Below, one piece after another: positions 46,916-56,150 of a stretch of DNA of 64,000 nucleotides. Below the pieces are notes generated by a model that saw only the letters and a program-made list of their open reading frames with translations, had not been told where the DNA came from and made no database searches. The stretch is from Rheinheimera sp. MM224 (GTDB taxonomy: Bacteria; Pseudomonadota; Gammaproteobacteria; Enterobacterales; Alteromonadaceae): positions 3,709,001 through 3,773,000 of the forward strand of contig NZ_OX352320.1 in assembly GCF_947090785.1 (NCBI RefSeq). The letters are read 5' to 3'. Positions within the stretch are counted from its first letter, which is position 1, and each line of letters opens with the position of its first letter. A program made the position numbers and the translations under genes.

Positions 46916-47824
46916 ATGGACAGACTACGAGCGTACGAAATTTTTATGACTGTGGTGAGCAAAGGCAGCTTCAGTAAAGCAGCGGATCTGCTCGATACTT
47001 CGCCCGCCAATGTCACCCGCTATGTCAATGATCTTGAAGCCCATTTGGGCTGCAGACTACTGAACCGCAGCTCTCGTAAATTGTCGCTGACGGAAAGTGG
47101 CGAAGCGCTGTTTGAACGCTGCAAGTCGATACTGGCCGATGTGGCAGAAACTGAAGCCCTGGTGTCTTCAGCCGCTATGCAACCACGGGGTAGGCTTAGA
47201 ATTAATGCGCCTTTAAGTTTTGGTATTTTGCATCTGGCGCCCTTATGGCCTGAATTTAGCCGTCGTTACCCAGAGCTGGAACTGGATATTTCGCTGGTTG
47301 ACCGGGTGGTTGACATAGTAGAGGAAGGCTACGATTTGGTGATCCGTATTTCACGCGCGGGTTCGGTGAATCACGCAGCGCGTAAACTGGCCAGCTCGCA
47401 TAATGTGTTATGTGCATCTCCTGCTTATCTGCAGCGACACGGCGCACCCCAGACACCCGACGATTTAAAAGAACATGAATGCATCACTTACACCTATTCG
47501 GGCGATGAATGGAATTTTACCGACAACAACGGCAAAACTCATCAGGTGAAAGTGAAAGGCAAGGTGCACACCAACAATGGCGATACGGTAAGAGCCTTGG
47601 CGCTTTGTGGCTCCGGTATTATCTGGCAGCCTACTTTTCTGATAGGCCCGGATTTAGCCTCCGGCGCTTTGGTGCCACTACTGCCAGACTACAAATTACC
47701 GGATATCGACGTACTGGCCATGTACCCAAGCCGACGGCATTTGAGTGTCAAAGTAAGGATGATGATCGACTTTCTGGTGGAAGCTTTTGCCGGAACTGCC
47801 CCCTGGGACAACAGAGGAAAATAG
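46916..47824 (+). CDS. LysR-family transcriptional regulator
   Basis: 302 residues. Helix-turn-helix: LRAYEIFMTVVSKGSFSKAADLLDTSPANVTRYVNDLEAHLGCRLLNRSSRKLSLTESG (given as family pattern). The effector domain has GRLRINAPLSFGILHLAPL and ELDISLVDRVVDIVEEGYDLVIRI, the pattern of regulators that control neighbouring SDR or quinone genes. AAGG precedes the ATG. Flanked by two SDR genes on the minus strand. Confidence 0.9.
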   Translation: MDRLRAYEIFMTVVSKGSFSKAADLLDTSPANVTRYVNDLEAHLGCRLLNRSSRKLSLTESGEALFERCKSILADVAETEALVSSAAMQPRGRLRINAPLSFGILHLAPLWPEFSRRYPELELDISLVDRVVDIVEEGYDLVIRISRAGSVNHAARKLASSHNVLCASPAYLQRHGAPQTPDDLKEHECITYTYSGDEWNFTDNNGKTHQVKVKGKVHTNNGDTVRALALCGSGIIWQPTFLIGPDLASGALVPLLPDYKLPDIDVLAMYPSRRHLSVKVRMMIDFLVEAFAGTAPWDNRGK

Positions 47825-47828
47825 CGGG

Positions 47829-47859
47829 AAAAAATAAAAGGGCCTGATGGTACAGGCCC
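47829..47859 (-). terminator. terminator of the SDR gene at 47868
   Basis: Minus-strand stem GGGCCTG / CAGGCCC, six-base loop, followed by TTTTATTTTTT. Lies between the convergent lysR and SDR genes. Confidence 0.88.
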
Positions 47860-47867
47860 CTGGAATT

Positions 47868-48617
47868 TTACAATTGGCTCATGCCACCATCAGCAATCAG
47901 TTCTGTGCCGACAATAAAGGCCGAGTCAGACGACGACATAAACAGCACTGTTTTAGCCAGCTCTTCTGAGGTACCAAAACGGTTTAGCGGAATTTGGTCC
48001 TGAATAGCTTTTGCCATCTGCTCAAGCTGGGCAGCGTCCATCCCTAAACGGCCGTACAGTGGCGTGCTGACAGGACCAGGGCTGACTACATTCACCCGCA
48101 CACCCAATGGCAACAGTTCTGCCGACAAAGTTTTAGCGAAGGAAATCAGCGCGGCTTTACTGGCTGCATACACAGAAGAAGAAGGCATGCCGATATGTGC
48201 ATTAATAGAGCCGTTTAAGACAATGGCGGCGCCACGATTCAGCAGCGGCGTCAGCGCCTGTATGGTGAAAAACGCACCTTTGACATTGACGTTAAAGGTT
48301 TGGTCCCACAAAGCTTCATCTATATCCAGCAATGGGGCGAACTTTGCAACGCCAGCATTTACGAAAATGGCGTCCAGTTTAATGCCCTGCTCAGCCAAAG
48401 TACGGGCCAATTCGCCAGCCGCTTTAATATCACCCTGATCATTCTGTAAGGCTATGGTGTTTGCGCCTATCATGGTTTTCGCCTGGTCCAGCGTCGCCTG
48501 ATCGCGGCCGGTGATCACAACACGAGCGCCCTCTTGAGCATATTGAATGGCTGTCGCCAAACCAATACCGCTGTTGCCACCTGTCACTAACACTGTTTTG
48601 TTGGTAAATCTGTTCAT
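47868..48617 (-). CDS. short-chain dehydrogenase/reductase
   Basis: 249 residues, classical SDR. TGGNSGIGLATA near 12, NAGVAKF near 88, catalytic SSVYAASKAAL near 148, PGPVSTPLYG near 180 and the C-terminal TELIADGGMSQL. GGAGTTACAT precedes ATG 48617. Similar layout to the SDR at 46006 but clearly divergent in sequence. Substrate unknown. Confidence 0.87.
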   Translation of the reverse strand: MNRFTNKTVLVTGGNSGIGLATAIQYAQEGARVVITGRDQATLDQAKTMIGANTIALQNDQGDIKAAGELARTLAEQGIKLDAIFVNAGVAKFAPLLDIDEALWDQTFNVNVKGAFFTIQALTPLLNRGAAIVLNGSINAHIGMPSSSVYAASKAALISFAKTLSAELLPLGVRVNVVSPGPVSTPLYGRLGMDAAQLEQMAKAIQDQIPLNRFGTSEELAKTVLFMSSSDSAFIVGTELIADGGMSQL

Positions 48618-48955
48618 ATGTAACTCCTGATTCTGTTGGGTTTAGCTTTAGCGTCTACTGTTGTGGACTGCGTTGCTTGTTAAAAAATCTACCCTACATG
48701 CGATGAGCAACTTAGGTCACAAGGCTAACTCGTAGGCAGTGAGTGAACTATAAACAGTCAGAACTTCTGAAACAAACCCACAACTATTGATGATCCGTTC
48801 AGCTTTTGTGAATGATGGGGAGGATATAGGCGTAGCCATTTTTGAAGCTATTGCTTACAGCTTCATCATTGCAACTACAGCAGCTTTTCAATAAGGTGAG
48901 GTAAATTAACTTGTTAGAACCACATTCTGGCTGCTAACTCAAGGACGACCACTTC
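48618..48955. other. intergenic region before the serine hydrolase gene
   Basis: 338 bp with no supported gene. A small hairpin TGAAGCT / AGCTTCA sits at 48843-48865. No clear promoter can be placed for either flanking gene. Confidence 0.4.
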
Positions 48956-50440
48956 ATGCCTGCACCACAGTTACTGCGTAAAACCCTGATGTTCCTTGTG
49001 GTATGTAGCGCCTATACAGGAGCAGTGTTTGCAGCCAGTTCAGACTCAACCGCGCTAAATGAGAAAATCAGCCGTGTTGAACAAGGGCTTTCTACTTCAG
49101 TGGTTGTTAAAGGCGCATCAGCTAAAAAAATGCGGCTTGCAGATCGGATGCACTATCATCAGGTTCCTGCCGTAAGCATTGCGGTGGTGAACAATGGTCA
49201 ACTTGAGTGGGCCCGTGCTTATGGGGTTAATGTTGTAGGAAAAGCAGAACACACCACGCCAACCACCTTATTTCAAACCGCCTCTATCAGCAAAGCCGTC
49301 AGCGCCATGGCGGCATTGCATCTGGTTGAACAAGGAAAACTTCAGCTGGATGGCGATGTAAACAACCAACTGAAAAGCTGGAAGCTGCCTGACAATGAAT
49401 TCACTAAAGAGCATAAAGTCAGCCTGAGGCAGTTGCTGAACCACAGTGGTGGCGTCAATGTGCATGGTTTTCATGGCTATGAGATGACACAAACTGTGCC
49501 AAGCCTGCTGGCGGTGCTAAATGGTGATTCACCAGCGAACTCAGCAGCAGTTCGTGTTGAAGCAATACCAGGCACAAAGTGGAGCTATTCTGGTGGGGGT
49601 TACACCATCATCCAGTTGATGATGATGGAAGCCAGCAAACAGGATTTCCCGCAGCTATTACAAGATATAGTATTCACCCCTTTAGATATGCAGCACAGTC
49701 GCTTCGCAGCCCGCTTGCCACAGCAAGAGCGCAACAATGCGGCCGCAGGACATAACGGCAGTGGTGCAGCCATTACTGGATTGTGGCACCAAAACCCTGA
49801 GCTGGCAGCGGCTGGCATGTGGAGCACGCCTTCGGATTTAGCAAAAATTATTATTGAAGTGCAAAAGTCGGACGCAGGTACTTCAGACAAAATACTCTCC
49901 AGCCCAATGACCAAAACCATGTTAACCCGTGGCTTGGGTGAAACCGGACTTGGCTTTTTTGTCGAACAACAGCCAGACAGAACCAGCTTTAGCCACAGTG
50001 GCGGCAATGAAGGCTTTCGCACCTTGTTATTCGGCTACACAAAAACCGGCCAGGGTGCAGTAGTACTGACCAACAGCGACAATGGCAGCGCGTTAATTCA
50101 AGAGATATTTGCCAGTATTGCCGCCGAATACAACTGGCCCGATTTTAAGGTGGTACAAAAATCAACCATAGCGCCGGATGCCACACTAAACCAAAAGTTA
50201 GCAGGCGAATACCTGCTGTTAGATAAACCCGCTTCCATCATCTCCGAAGGCAACCGCCTGTATTTCCAGAGCAATTTAATCAGCTCCAAGCGCCTCGAAC
50301 TGCACCGGGAAACCGAAACCAGCTTCTTTCTGACATCACCAGACGCCACAGTCCGCTTTGAAACTGATGCTAAAAATAAGGTGACGGGGTTTTCTTTGAT
50401 TAAGGGGGTGAATACTTATAAAGCGGAGAGAGTTAAGTAA
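48956..50440 (+). CDS. exported serine hydrolase (class C beta-lactamase/D-aminopeptidase fold)
   Basis: 494 residues with a signal peptide (cleavage near VFAASS, residue 28). Active-site SxxK as TASISKAV near 109, YSGGGY near 205 in the YxN position and HSGGNEGF near 345 in the KTG position. The replaced YxN/KTG motifs point to an esterase or peptidase rather than a beta-lactamase. A C-terminal lipocalin-like tail follows. AAGGACG before the ATG. Last clearly core-like gene before the AT-rich stretch. Confidence 0.87.
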   Translation: MPAPQLLRKTLMFLVVCSAYTGAVFAASSDSTALNEKISRVEQGLSTSVVVKGASAKKMRLADRMHYHQVPAVSIAVVNNGQLEWARAYGVNVVGKAEHTTPTTLFQTASISKAVSAMAALHLVEQGKLQLDGDVNNQLKSWKLPDNEFTKEHKVSLRQLLNHSGGVNVHGFHGYEMTQTVPSLLAVLNGDSPANSAAVRVEAIPGTKWSYSGGGYTIIQLMMMEASKQDFPQLLQDIVFTPLDMQHSRFAARLPQQERNNAAAGHNGSGAAITGLWHQNPELAAAGMWSTPSDLAKIIIEVQKSDAGTSDKILSSPMTKTMLTRGLGETGLGFFVEQQPDRTSFSHSGGNEGFRTLLFGYTKTGQGAVVLTNSDNGSALIQEIFASIAAEYNWPDFKVVQKSTIAPDATLNQKLAGEYLLLDKPASIISEGNRLYFQSNLISSKRLELHRETETSFFLTSPDATVRFETDAKNKVTGFSLIKGVNTYKAERVK

Positions 50441-50522
50441 AGCATGGCATAGCGCGGAAACAAACATACGACTTTGAAACTTTGTTAAGCCTGAATATTT
50501 ATCGTATATCGGGGGCACGTCT

Positions 50523-51161
50523 ATGTATGAAACAAAACTAAATTTACTGCTGCCACGTTGCTTTGAGATGTACCAGTTTATGGCTGAGCACATTAGTCAT
50601 TTGGAGCCAATGCCAGAGTTAAAGTACAGGTTGGCTTTTCAATCTGGTGTTTTATGTTTTGAGCATGGTTTAGCAACGTTGAAATTAATTACTGATGATC
50701 TGGCGTCCTCAGGCTTAGGTTTAATGCGTCTTCAGTACGAGAGTCTGATTCGTGGTATGTGGTTTATCTATGCTGCAAATGACGTGTGGTTTACAACTCT
50801 GAGTAAAGCACAAACTATAGGTCCCGAAGATCTCAGAAAGTTTGAAACACCAATTATCGCCCAGATGCTAAAAGACTTAGAGAATTCTGATGGACCAAAG
50901 CATATCCTTTCTCAGCTCAACGAATTCAAGGCAGTTACTAACTCTTCAATTAACAGCTTCACCCACAGTGGCTTGCTTTCTATTATCAGCTCAAGTAAGG
51001 GCTATGAACCAAAGTTGATCTATGATGCAATTCGAAACGCTAACGCTATCGCTGCAATGAACATTCAGATGATGTCACTACTCACAGGGAGCGACAACGC
51101 AATCGAACCTGTTCGAGGAATGCATCACAGATTTGTCGATTGTTTACCGATAATCCATTGA
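50523..51161 (+). CDS. hypothetical helical protein (DUF6988/HEPN-like?)
   Basis: 212 residues, almost all helical. Contains LMRLQYESLIRGMWFIYAA near 75 and INSFTHSGLLSI near 142, a spacing like HEPN-type or DUF5677-type proteins found in mobile or defence regions. I am not sure of the family. GGGG lies before the ATG. First gene of the AT-rich accessory stretch; no partner gene in an obvious operon. Confidence 0.55.
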   Translation: MYETKLNLLLPRCFEMYQFMAEHISHLEPMPELKYRLAFQSGVLCFEHGLATLKLITDDLASSGLGLMRLQYESLIRGMWFIYAANDVWFTTLSKAQTIGPEDLRKFETPIIAQMLKDLENSDGPKHILSQLNEFKAVTNSSINSFTHSGLLSIISSSKGYEPKLIYDAIRNANAIAAMNIQMMSLLTGSDNAIEPVRGMHHRFVDCLPIIH

Positions 51162-51830
51162 TGGTCATTCAGTAAATCCCCTAATTCGAAGCGGAGCTTT
51201 CCAGTTAATCGAAAAAGGAAGTGATTTTACCGTGCATGCGAAATCCCCTTGGCGCCCGAATGACGAGAAATCCAGTCAGATAACTGAGTAGCAAACAGTA
51301 CGAAAAGATCGAAAGCGCTATAGCCATAAATAGTACGATCTGTGCAGTTCATTTGATAACGGTCACTTTTGCAAGCTTGCTTTGGTCAAGACGAAATAAA
51401 CGCGGAGAGCATGTAGTTGACCTTATAAAATTTATGTTGGATGGGGCTCAAAATACGAAATCGCTTCAAGAGTTTACGAAGCGGCAAACTCACCTGATAG
51501 AAAATTTTCTCACCTAGCACCTAGACCCAAGTCAACTAGCAGAACTGGCGGGCTGGGCCCGACCAGATGCCCACTGCGTAATGGGCGCACTAGTAAAGGA
51601 TTGAGAGCTTTAGGATACAAGGTGAAAGTATGAGCTAGTGCAGATAAAAAAAATCGCTACTTCCCTTGAAAAAAGGGACAGGCCGACTAGCCTATATCTA
51701 CGTCTGAGTATATAGACAAAATATGGTATTACCTGTCTCATTTGCAGTGCTACAAGGTTTAAATCTAGAGCTGCGTATAGCGTGAGCAACTGTGCAGGCT
51801 TTTCGACAATATGCTGACATGGAGGTAGTT
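51162..51830. other. gene-poor stretch with a decayed reading frame
   Basis: About 670 bases without an intact gene. One frame is open from 51284 to a TAG at 51515-51517, giving a hydrophobic helix and HVVDLIKFMLDGAQNTKSLQ without a clear start. The same frame then continues as LDPSQLAELAGWARPDAH to a TGA at 51602-51604. Together these look like remains of a lost gene. A short hairpin TCCCTT / AAGGGA is at 51662-51677. Confidence 0.4.
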
Positions 51831-53150
51831 ATGTATAAAACAATTTTACTTACAATAATTGTATTGCTCTCAAACAATGCAGATGCGAAGCCTAAATATG
51901 TTAACCTCACGCATGAATCTACAGAATTCTACATAAACGATACAAATAAAAATTTATTTAAATTTTTAATAAAAGAAAAGAGAGAGATATCATTCATAGT
52001 TTCCGCGGTAAAGATAGATAAGACAAAAAAGACTGAAACATCTATATTGCCACCAACGCCTTTGAAGAGGCTGACCTATGATGGGAAAAATTTCACATCA
52101 GTTCAATCTTTTAATAATGACATTATCGAATCTGAATTTATAAATGACAATGAAAAAATAGTTGTGACATTCAACTACATATCAACAACTACTCCGCAAA
52201 TGAATAACCTCATAACAACCCTGAGTAAGCTAACAGAGAGTCTTATACCAATAAAAAACATTGCCAATAGTAATATACCTTACAGTGAACTTTACGAAAA
52301 CATACTATCTCTAGCCCTAACACCGCTAACTTCACCTAGCGACATCAAATCTACGTTTACATATGATATCAATACTGAATTTTCAGAAAAGGAGCTTCCA
52401 TTCTATATAACAAAGGAATCCAGAAACACGCAAGATTATAGAAAATCAATTGCGACAACAAAGTTATTTATCAAAGAAAAGTCTCCTAGCGATATAGATT
52501 TTAAAGAACCTATAAAAAGGCTAGGAATATTAAGATTTGATGAAGAGAAAATTTTGGATAAAATGATTTCATCGATTGATCACAGAGAAAAACTAAAACA
52601 ATGTCAGGAATTGAAAGGATTGCTTCAATCAAGATTTTCACAATCAAAAGTTAAAGATATTTTGGCTCTTTCAATAGATGAATCGAACTGGCCACAAGAT
52701 TTAACAGCACACCCTTGTATAGATAAATATGAATCGCTTAACTATAACAAAGTTAATCAGTTGAAAAATATAACATTTTGCAGTGATGATATATGCATAA
52801 GATCTATTGAATCAGCATCATTAATTCAGAATGGAGGGCCATTGGAAGTGATTAAACGAATCACTAACAATAACAACTTCGAAGACGCAAACATTTGCGC
52901 TAAAAATTTAAAGGATGCAAAACTCTACATAAATAAAGAAACAATAAAGCAAGAATTCAAAAGCGACCATATGAATAGCTTCTCATTTGATTCATGCCTG
53001 TCTTTTGAAAACCGACGGGAAAAGTACAAGAGTACTATTTTCTGGGAAAAAGACGAGCGAGGCAATAATAGAGTTTTCAACTTTTATTGTGATCTAGTTC
53101 CGAATCAACCTTGCGACAATTCCTACTTGGATAAAAAAATCAACTTATAA
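51831..53150 (+). CDS. exported orphan protein, AT-rich
   Basis: 439 residues from ATG 51831, chosen because GGAGGT stands just before it. A short signal peptide (MYKTILLTIIVLLSNNADA) leads to a mature protein rich in Lys, Asn, Ile and Ser. It has eight or so Cys in the C-terminal third (for example FCSDDICIRS and FYCDLVPNQPCDNS), likely disulfides. Codon and base composition are far more AT-rich than the core genes, a sign of transfer. I do not recognise the family. Confidence 0.7.
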   Translation: MYKTILLTIIVLLSNNADAKPKYVNLTHESTEFYINDTNKNLFKFLIKEKREISFIVSAVKIDKTKKTETSILPPTPLKRLTYDGKNFTSVQSFNNDIIESEFINDNEKIVVTFNYISTTTPQMNNLITTLSKLTESLIPIKNIANSNIPYSELYENILSLALTPLTSPSDIKSTFTYDINTEFSEKELPFYITKESRNTQDYRKSIATTKLFIKEKSPSDIDFKEPIKRLGILRFDEEKILDKMISSIDHREKLKQCQELKGLLQSRFSQSKVKDILALSIDESNWPQDLTAHPCIDKYESLNYNKVNQLKNITFCSDDICIRSIESASLIQNGGPLEVIKRITNNNNFEDANICAKNLKDAKLYINKETIKQEFKSDHMNSFSFDSCLSFENRREKYKSTIFWEKDERGNNRVFNFYCDLVPNQPCDNSYLDKKINL

Positions 53151-53226
53151 CATTCACCTTATTTTTTAATGAAAAGTATAAAAATTAAGTAATATTTTCA
53201 CTACAGCTTTCAGGTTCAATAACTGC

Positions 53227-53278
53227 GAATTGATCTGACAGCTACCAGTTTCTTCAAGGTATCTGTCAGAGTTGATTC
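53227..53278. repeat. imperfect 20-bp inverted repeat
   Basis: GAATTGATCTGACAGCTACC and GGTATCTGTCAGAGTTGATTC pair over about 17 of 20 positions around an 11-base loop. It lies between two convergent accessory genes. It could be a terminator without a T-tail, or an end of a lost mobile element. Confidence 0.6.
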
Positions 53279-53379
53279 GAATTAGGTGATGATTATTTAT
53301 TGAAAGTAGTTACGGCAATGTCTAGTGTTTTTTCAGGAAATTTGACAGTAGAAATTGGGGCTTGGTTTGACGAAAAATC

Positions 53380-54288
53380 TCATTTTTTCTTGAGCATCAA
53401 ATGAATCATTGAAAATAATCTATGGAAAAGATATTCCACATGATCTACGTCAACTACAGCGGTCTGATTTATTTCAGAGTGACGAATGAGGTGACTATTT
53501 CCAATTGAATTCAACTCCTTTGCCTCAGCTTCTAGTCTAGAGCGCATGAATGGATCAGATGCTGTTGCATTCAATATTATCTGAACAGACTGCTTCTTAT
53601 CTGCAGGATATGCTAAAGATTTTAATCGTTCCCAAGCATCCCATAGCCGTTCAAGTGCTTCTCTACGAATTAGTGGATTGGGTTCAGAAAACTTTATCCT
53701 GCTTTCCTCCAGCATATTATCGAGCGTTTTATCACCAGAATTGAAAGTTAGCCTTTTAAGCTCCTCTCCCAAAACCAAAGGTAGAAGTCTAATAATTCTA
53801 CCTGTTTCGAGTAGCTCAAATCCTAAACCATTTCTAGAAAAAATTCGGTTCACACACTCTCTAAACTCGAATTGTCCTTCATACTGATCAAAACTTAGGT
53901 GATGGTGACTGAAGTATTCGTGATATTTGATAGGTATCGGTTTAGCCACGTTTTTATGAACAAACTCTATGAAATCTAATATTAGCAATGTGTCTGGAGC
54001 AAAAGGCTCGTCACGCGTAAAGAAATCATCGCCTTGTATTTGACGTGTAGTTTCAAGCGGCCAAGCTAAACCAGGCATTTCTGCGGTAACTGCCGCTTCC
54101 AATAACTTAGTGTCACACCCGCATATTGCTGAACCATCAGGACAACGCTCAGAAAATTTGAATCCTAACGAACCGTTATGAATCAACCCTTGAACTAGAG
54201 CTGTCACGCCACTCCATACTGTCGGTGATACTATCTGTTGAGTACGCGGTCTGGCGCCATTTTCTCTGTCACTGAAATAGTCGTTCAT
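53380..54288 (-). CDS. hypothetical protein with AbiJ/HEPN-like C-terminus
   Basis: 302 residues. The C-terminal third (NPLIRREALERLWDAWERLKSL, then IGNSHLIRHSEINQTAVVD and VEYLFHRLFSMIHLML) resembles a pattern I recall from AbiJ-related and other defence-region proteins. The RHSE Arg-His could be a HEPN-type Rx4-6H-like site, but the spacing is not the standard one. The N-terminal half is not recognised. No toxin-antitoxin partner is next to it. ATG at 54288 has only a weak ribosome site. Confidence 0.5.
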   Translation of the reverse strand: MNDYFSDRENGARPRTQQIVSPTVWSGVTALVQGLIHNGSLGFKFSERCPDGSAICGCDTKLLEAAVTAEMPGLAWPLETTRQIQGDDFFTRDEPFAPDTLLILDFIEFVHKNVAKPIPIKYHEYFSHHHLSFDQYEGQFEFRECVNRIFSRNGLGFELLETGRIIRLLPLVLGEELKRLTFNSGDKTLDNMLEESRIKFSEPNPLIRREALERLWDAWERLKSLAYPADKKQSVQIILNATASDPFMRSRLEAEAKELNSIGNSHLIRHSEINQTAVVDVDHVEYLFHRLFSMIHLMLKKK

Positions 54289-54465
54289 ATATTAATACCG
54301 TAATTTTTAGAATATGTTGCTCAATCTAGATTCTGCACTTTAATAACAATTAAAATGCGTTTTTGGCATTTAATTATTTAAGTGCGAATTCGTTCACCTT
54401 CAGACGTATTTAAGTTCAATTTTTTTGCATTACAACAATCAGGAAAAATTGATTTTTATCTTCAG

Positions 54466-55086
54466 CTAATTTGTCATCAATTTTTTATTCAATGAAGCAA
54501 GCATTTCAGAGTGAGATTCTTGTCGCCGCAGACGAATACCATCTATTTCACTTTTCTTATTTTTCATATACTCAACTGCATCCCATTTCTTCATGTGATT
54601 ACGTGGAATACGGTATGTTACTCTTAACTTATCAGTGATGTCTGCCGCTTTAATACCTAGCATTGAGTATTGATAGTGTCGCTCTTCAAAACCTTCATAA
54701 AAATCTGGAGGACTTGCTGCGTATTCAAAGGCTCCCTCTATAGAGTTGTCAGCATCCTTTATAAGGCTTGGGAAATAGAGTATTTCGTACATGAGTTTTG
54801 GAGGGAATGATTTCCAATTTACATCTTTCATTTCAATATCTAATTTAGGCGCTTTGACCTGTATGCGATGATAACCTTCTTCGTCAGTCTGGCCATGACA
54901 TGTTCCGTCGTCACCAACAACATCAGCACAACCGTCAATATATGATTCAAATATGCAAATCATTCTTATTGCAAGGTATTCTGCTTCCTTTCGCATTGTA
55001 CGGCGCGCTGTGAATACATCCTTAAAAAAGTTCAAAATAAAACCTAGCACAACACCAAATAATCCTATGACTACCTTTTCATCCAT
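54466..55086 (-). CDS. hypothetical membrane-anchored protein
   Basis: 206 residues. One membrane helix at the N-terminus (VVIGLFGVVLGFILNFFKDVF, about 5-25) and then a charged, probably cytoplasmic domain of about 180 residues (YLAIRMICIFESYIDGC near 42, YRIPRNHMKKWDAVEYM near 160). I do not recognise it. A single anchor plus cytosolic domain is common among defence-island proteins, but that is only suggestive. Confidence 0.55.
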   Translation of the reverse strand: MDEKVVIGLFGVVLGFILNFFKDVFTARRTMRKEAEYLAIRMICIFESYIDGCADVVGDDGTCHGQTDEEGYHRIQVKAPKLDIEMKDVNWKSFPPKLMYEILYFPSLIKDADNSIEGAFEYAASPPDFYEGFEERHYQYSMLGIKAADITDKLRVTYRIPRNHMKKWDAVEYMKNKKSEIDGIRLRRQESHSEMLASLNKKLMTN

Positions 55087-55199
55087 AAACTTGTCTCTTA
55101 TAAAAAATTTATCCGCCTAGTAAATTAATAGCATAGATCGAGTTTTCGCTTCGTTCAGAAACAATTAATCCATCAATTATGAGTTTCAGCCAAACGTAT

Positions 55200-55496
55200 T
55201 TACCATACCCTTTTCAGACTACCAGAATATAGGCTGCTGATAACATTTCGCACTACACTCCAGTTCTGCGAAGTGCCTGTACTGGCTAAATACAAGCTAT
55301 TGGGATGCTGTTCATTAATTTGGTCCAGGATAGACATTAACGCTGAATTTCCTTTGATGCAATCTTGTGCGGTGAACAACTCTTGCTGCTGAATACCATG
55401 CTGATAGAAATCTGACAGCATCACACCCGCTATGGCGCAGCGATAGTTGTCTTTCCAGAGTTGCTCGATTAGTTTGCGACAAGTACACGCACACAC
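55200..55496 (-). pseudogene. umuC: remnant of umuC (DNA polymerase V subunit), C-terminal DUF4113 part only
   Basis: About 98 codons match the C-terminal end of UmuC: RKLIEQLWKDNYRCAIAGVM, LSDFYQHGIQQQELF, ALMSILDQIN, then STGTSQNW. The polymerase domains that should precede it are absent; upstream in the frame is a TAG. No umuD is present. The visible reading frame starts at a GTG with no ribosome site, so it is a dead fragment, not a gene. Confidence 0.85.
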
Positions 55497-55615
55497 TTAA
55501 CTATCACTTCCGCCAGTGCATATTTCTATTTTTGCACATACCGCAAATTCATGTATGCCTGGCTTGGATAAGCAAGATATTTTCACTAGCTTAAATCGCA
55601 GAATAGCGTGGCTAT

Positions 55616-55846
55616 CTAGACGATGTACATACAACCCAATATGGGGAGATTAACTTCGGTATTCCCTTCATTTATCGTTTCTTCGAGGGTTTGGCTAACC
55701 GCATTGGTCATATTCAGTATCCCAATATCATTCTCAACCAGCCATTTGTCTCGCATGTCTCTAGCAGCACTAGATAAGTATGGGTTACTAGCATCTCTGA
55801 TACAGCGAACAAGCCTCTCAGCCTCTTGTAAGCAAACATATTCCAT
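55616..55846 (-). CDS. small hypothetical protein
   Basis: 76 residues from ATG 55846 (MEYVCLQEAERLVRCIRDAS), chosen because GGAG lies eight bases upstream; a GTG 16 codons earlier has none. Ends with VNLPILGCMYIV. No family recognised. The opposite strand is also open but has no ribosome site. Moderate doubt that it is expressed. Confidence 0.5.
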   Translation of the reverse strand: MEYVCLQEAERLVRCIRDASNPYLSSAARDMRDKWLVENDIGILNMTNAVSQTLEETINEGNTEVNLPILGCMYIV

Positions 55847-55859
55847 CCGTATTCTCCAG

Positions 55860-56150
55860 TCTTTACAGCAATTTTGTAACGAGTCTGTTGTCACGACTAA
55901 CGGAAAACAATCAAAATAAAATTAAGTTGCTATAGCACACCTAGGTAATTAAATTTGCCTTTAGTAACGACTTGACGGCAGTCAAGCCGATTGATAAATT
56001 TAAAAAAGGTTCCAGATTTCCTCCCTGCCGCTCTGGGAAAAATCTTAAACGTTCAAATCAAACAATGTAACCTTTGTCAGCAAATGCAAGCGGCATGCTA
56101 AGAACGAGTTTTTATAAACTTGTTGGTTGACTCAATGTGAGGATTACACA
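55860..56150. other. intergenic region with a hairpin
   Basis: No gene. The perfect 6-bp hairpin CTTGAC / GTCAAG with loop GGCA is at 55971-55986. AT-rich otherwise. Confidence 0.35.

Noticed and set aside
51500..51535. Possible att repeat matching the tRNA-Leu 3' end
   Set aside because: CACCTAGCACCTAGACCC resembles part of the tRNA 3' end only weakly; too short and with too many mismatches to claim.
55623..55919. Plus-strand open frame opposite the small gene at 55616-55846
   Set aside because: No ribosome site; the minus strand has GGAG at proper distance before its ATG.
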